Assembly: GCF_001905725.1 (NCBI RefSeq)
Contig: NZ_LIWB01000002.1
Location: forward strand, 599,137 to 663,136
Direction of reading: 5' to 3'
DNA length: 64,000 nucleotides
Source of the DNA: Streptomyces sp. CB02400
Lineage (GTDB): Bacteria > Actinomycetota > Actinomycetes > Streptomycetales > Streptomycetaceae
Below the pieces are notes generated by a model. The model did no database searches, was not told the origin of the DNA, and was given only the letters and a program-made list of their open reading frames with translations. Position 1 is the stretch's first letter. Every line of letters begins with the position of its first letter. This document shows positions 62,695 to 64,000 of the stretch, one piece after another. A program made the position numbers and the translations under genes.

Positions 62695-63076
62695 CCCAAC
62701 GTGCCGCGCGGCCAGCCCAACTGCACCAGCGCGAAGCTCACTTGTATCGAGGTGCCACGCACGGCCTTGCGCTACTCTGGTCGTGACGAGTTGATAGTCG
62801 AAACTTGTCGTTGCCTGCCTCCCTGTTGCACCAGAGAGGCAGGACTCATCAGCAGCGCTGGCCTGGTGGGGGTCTCTCACACCCACCGCGACGCAGATCA
62901 GTTGCACTGATGGCGCGGGGCAGTGGAAGTACCAACAGTGGATACGGGCCGAAAAGTAGGCCCAACCGAGAACATTCGCGTGAGCGTCAGCGTGGGTGTC
63001 TCGACCCGAACCGAAGGGTTCGGATCGAGGCTGCCTGCGCACCCGATCCGGCCCATGACAGGGAAGGTAAGGATCG
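62695..63076. other. Gap in the accessory region without a convincing gene
   Basis: 382 bases. A short open frame at 62701-62910 has no good start or coding bias. A small hairpin (CCGAACC with GGTTCGG, 63006-63023) lies before the next gene. Confidence 0.5.
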
Positions 63077-63322
63077 GTGGACGGCACCGCCATCATCATC
63101 ATTCTCGCCATCGCTGGCGTGGCCTCTGTGCTGCTTTTCGCGGTCAAGGGCATCCTTGATCAGCTCCCCGACGTCTTCGAGTCGTTCCGCCGTGCGCGCG
63201 ACGCGTGGAAGCGTCTCAAGGAGGAACAGGACGAGGCGGCCAAGCCCGACGACACCGAGGAGCCGCCGCCCTCGGTGACGGTCTCGGCGGACGACGAGCA
63301 GGAGCCGCCCGCCGCCGCATAG
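63077..63322 (+). CDS. Small membrane-anchored hypothetical protein
   Basis: 81 residues, one N-terminal membrane segment (AIIIILAIAGVASVLLFAV), then an amphipathic charged helix (FESFRRARDAWKRLKEEQDEA) and an acidic Pro-rich tail. GTG 63077 has GGGAAGGTAAGGA upstream. A terminator hairpin follows the stop at 63359. It is unknown but typical of element cargo. Confidence 0.65.
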   Translation: MDGTAIIIILAIAGVASVLLFAVKGILDQLPDVFESFRRARDAWKRLKEEQDEAAKPDDTEEPPPSVTVSADDEQEPPAAA

Positions 63323-63358
63323 GTCGTCGCGCCCTGGGGCGGTACTCCGGAGCGCACA

Positions 63359-63398
63359 GAGAGCCGCCCCCCGGCGTCTGGCCGTGGGGGCGGCTCTC
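63359..63398 (+). terminator. Terminator after the small membrane protein
   Basis: A 13-base perfect stem (GAGAGCCGCCCCC and complement) with a 14-base loop, located 36 bases after the stop and convergent to the gntR gene. Confidence 0.8.
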
Positions 63399-63436
63399 GT
63401 GGTCTCCCGTACCCTGTCTCCCGGGGCACGGGCTGT

Positions 63437-63688
63437 CTAACCCTGCTGACGTTCGGCCGGAGGCACCGGCCACGTGCCCAGGCCAAGCTCGACGCGAACG
63501 TGTCCGGTGGTCTTCAGATGAGTGATCGCCTTCTGGATCGTGGACACCGCGACGCTGTAGCGCGACGACAGCTTGACCAGGCCCGGCAGCCGCTCGCCAG
63601 CCCACTCCCCCGCGTCGATCCGGCGTGCCAGATCTTCGCTGATCTGCTTCCAGACCGGTCGGCTGCGGTCCAACTCAAGATCACCCAT
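63437..63688 (-). CDS. GntR family regulator (KorSA-like)
   Basis: 83-residue winged-helix protein consisting of just the GntR DNA-binding domain: PVWKQISEDLARRIDAGEWAGERLPGLVKLSSRYSVAVSTIQKAITHLKTTGHV. The usual effector domain is missing, as in KorSA-type regulators of pSAM2-like elements. ATG 63688 has GGGTGATCTTG upstream. It is divergent from the small gene at 63794, with direct repeats between. Confidence 0.82.
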   Translation of the reverse strand: MGDLELDRSRPVWKQISEDLARRIDAGEWAGERLPGLVKLSSRYSVAVSTIQKAITHLKTTGHVRVELGLGTWPVPPAERQQG

Positions 63689-63735
63689 GTCGCGAACATA
63701 CGAACACTCACTACGGCGTGCTACCGCGAGTACCA

Positions 63736-63760
63736 GATCACGCGTACATCCGATCACGCG
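63736..63760. promoter_or_regulatory. Direct repeats in the gntR divergent promoter
   Basis: GATCACGCG occurs twice, 16 bases apart, in the shared upstream region of gntR and the small gene at 63794. They are likely binding sites of the GntR protein. Confidence 0.55.
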
Positions 63761-63793
63761 ATAAGTCCTGGTCAACGCGATGAGGGGGTCACC

Positions 63794-63979
63794 ATGACGG
63801 GGCTGAGCATTCGGGTTCTCAAGTACGACGCCGCTACCAAGGAGATGCACGAGGTCAGCGCGCGGGAGTGGTCGATCGACACCATGCCGAATCTGCCGCT
63901 GATCGATGCGCGGTGGCCGCTCTGCGAGTGCTATCGCTGCCGGGGCGAGGGCGCGCCGGGTGAGCTGCGCCGGAACTAA
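63794..63979 (+). CDS. Hypothetical small Cys-containing protein (61 aa)
   Basis: Unrecognised 61-residue protein: SIRVLKYDAATKEMHEVSAREWSIDT then a CxCYRCR patch (CECYRCRGEG) near the end, perhaps a partial zinc-binding site. ATG 63794 follows GAGGGGGTCACC. It ends at TAA 63979 near the window edge and could be the first of an element operon that continues outside. It is divergent from gntR. Confidence 0.7.
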   Translation: MTGLSIRVLKYDAATKEMHEVSAREWSIDTMPNLPLIDARWPLCECYRCRGEGAPGELRRN

Positions 63980-64000
63980 GAGGTCGTTTTCTCCCGTTGT

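Noticed and set aside
62701..62910. Short open frame with several Cys residues
   Set aside because: No ribosome site, poor codon bias, no recognised domain.

Overview
The window is chromosomal DNA of a Streptomyces species or very close relative. The base composition is very GC-rich with strong third-position GC bias, many starts are GTG, and ribosome sites are of the GGAGG/GAGGA type. The gene order recO-uppS-zur-znuBCA-glyS, nirBD, a HrdA-type sigma gene next to dnaG and dgt, and mbl-ACCase-matB is one I recall from the Streptomyces coelicolor core arm (about SCO2444 to SCO2511, from memory, not searched).

Layout. 0-8.8 kb is core: two translationally coupled small proteins, recO, uppS, a membrane protein, the zinc-uptake locus (zur, znuB, znuC, znuA) with two candidate Zur boxes, glyS, and a secreted GH18 chitinase behind a DasR/chitinase-type operator. 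8.9-15 kb holds dusB, a membrane sulfatase-like enzyme and ppdK, the last two separated by a palindrome-rich intergenic region. 15.2-24.5 kb is an accessory stretch: a nucleoside-phosphorylase-fold protein with an unknown C-terminal half, two TetR/short-chain dehydrogenase pairs with visible operators, an excalibur protein with a sortase signal, and two Tat-exported beta-propeller-type proteins. 24.5-38.1 kb carries nitrogen assimilation (nirD, nirB, an FAD reductase, an assimilatory nitrate reductase, a CbiX-type chelatase for siroheme), with GlnR-like boxes before three of these units; between them lie a TauE/SafE permease, a PQQ-propeller membrane protein, and a class F sortase with a probable substrate. 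38.2-44.3 kb is a sigma factor, DNA primase, a ferredoxin reductase and dGTPase. 44.4-51.5 kb has a RibD-type reductase, a GNAT enzyme, a heterodimeric ABC exporter and a xylulokinase-type kinase. 51.6-52.0 kb has three tRNA genes. 52.0-54.7 kb begins with a gntR remnant and continues with a stress-signalling group (STAS-ANTAR, STAS, MEDS-HATPase, and a small repeat peptide). 54.7-59.8 kb has the MreB-like Mbl, a carboxyltransferase coupled to matB, and an ATP-grasp protein.

From about 60 kb to the right edge the character changes: lower GC, tiny genes, an XRE regulator, a protein with a serine-recombinase-like C-terminal region plus an IS5-type DUF4096-like domain, small membrane proteins, and a KorSA-like GntR regulator with a divergent small gene. 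I read this as the left part of an integrative element inserted into a chromosomal gene near 60.24 kb; the rest lies outside the window.

All functional names come from reading protein motifs by eye. No database search was run, so start codons, regulatory sites and domain limits are best judgements.
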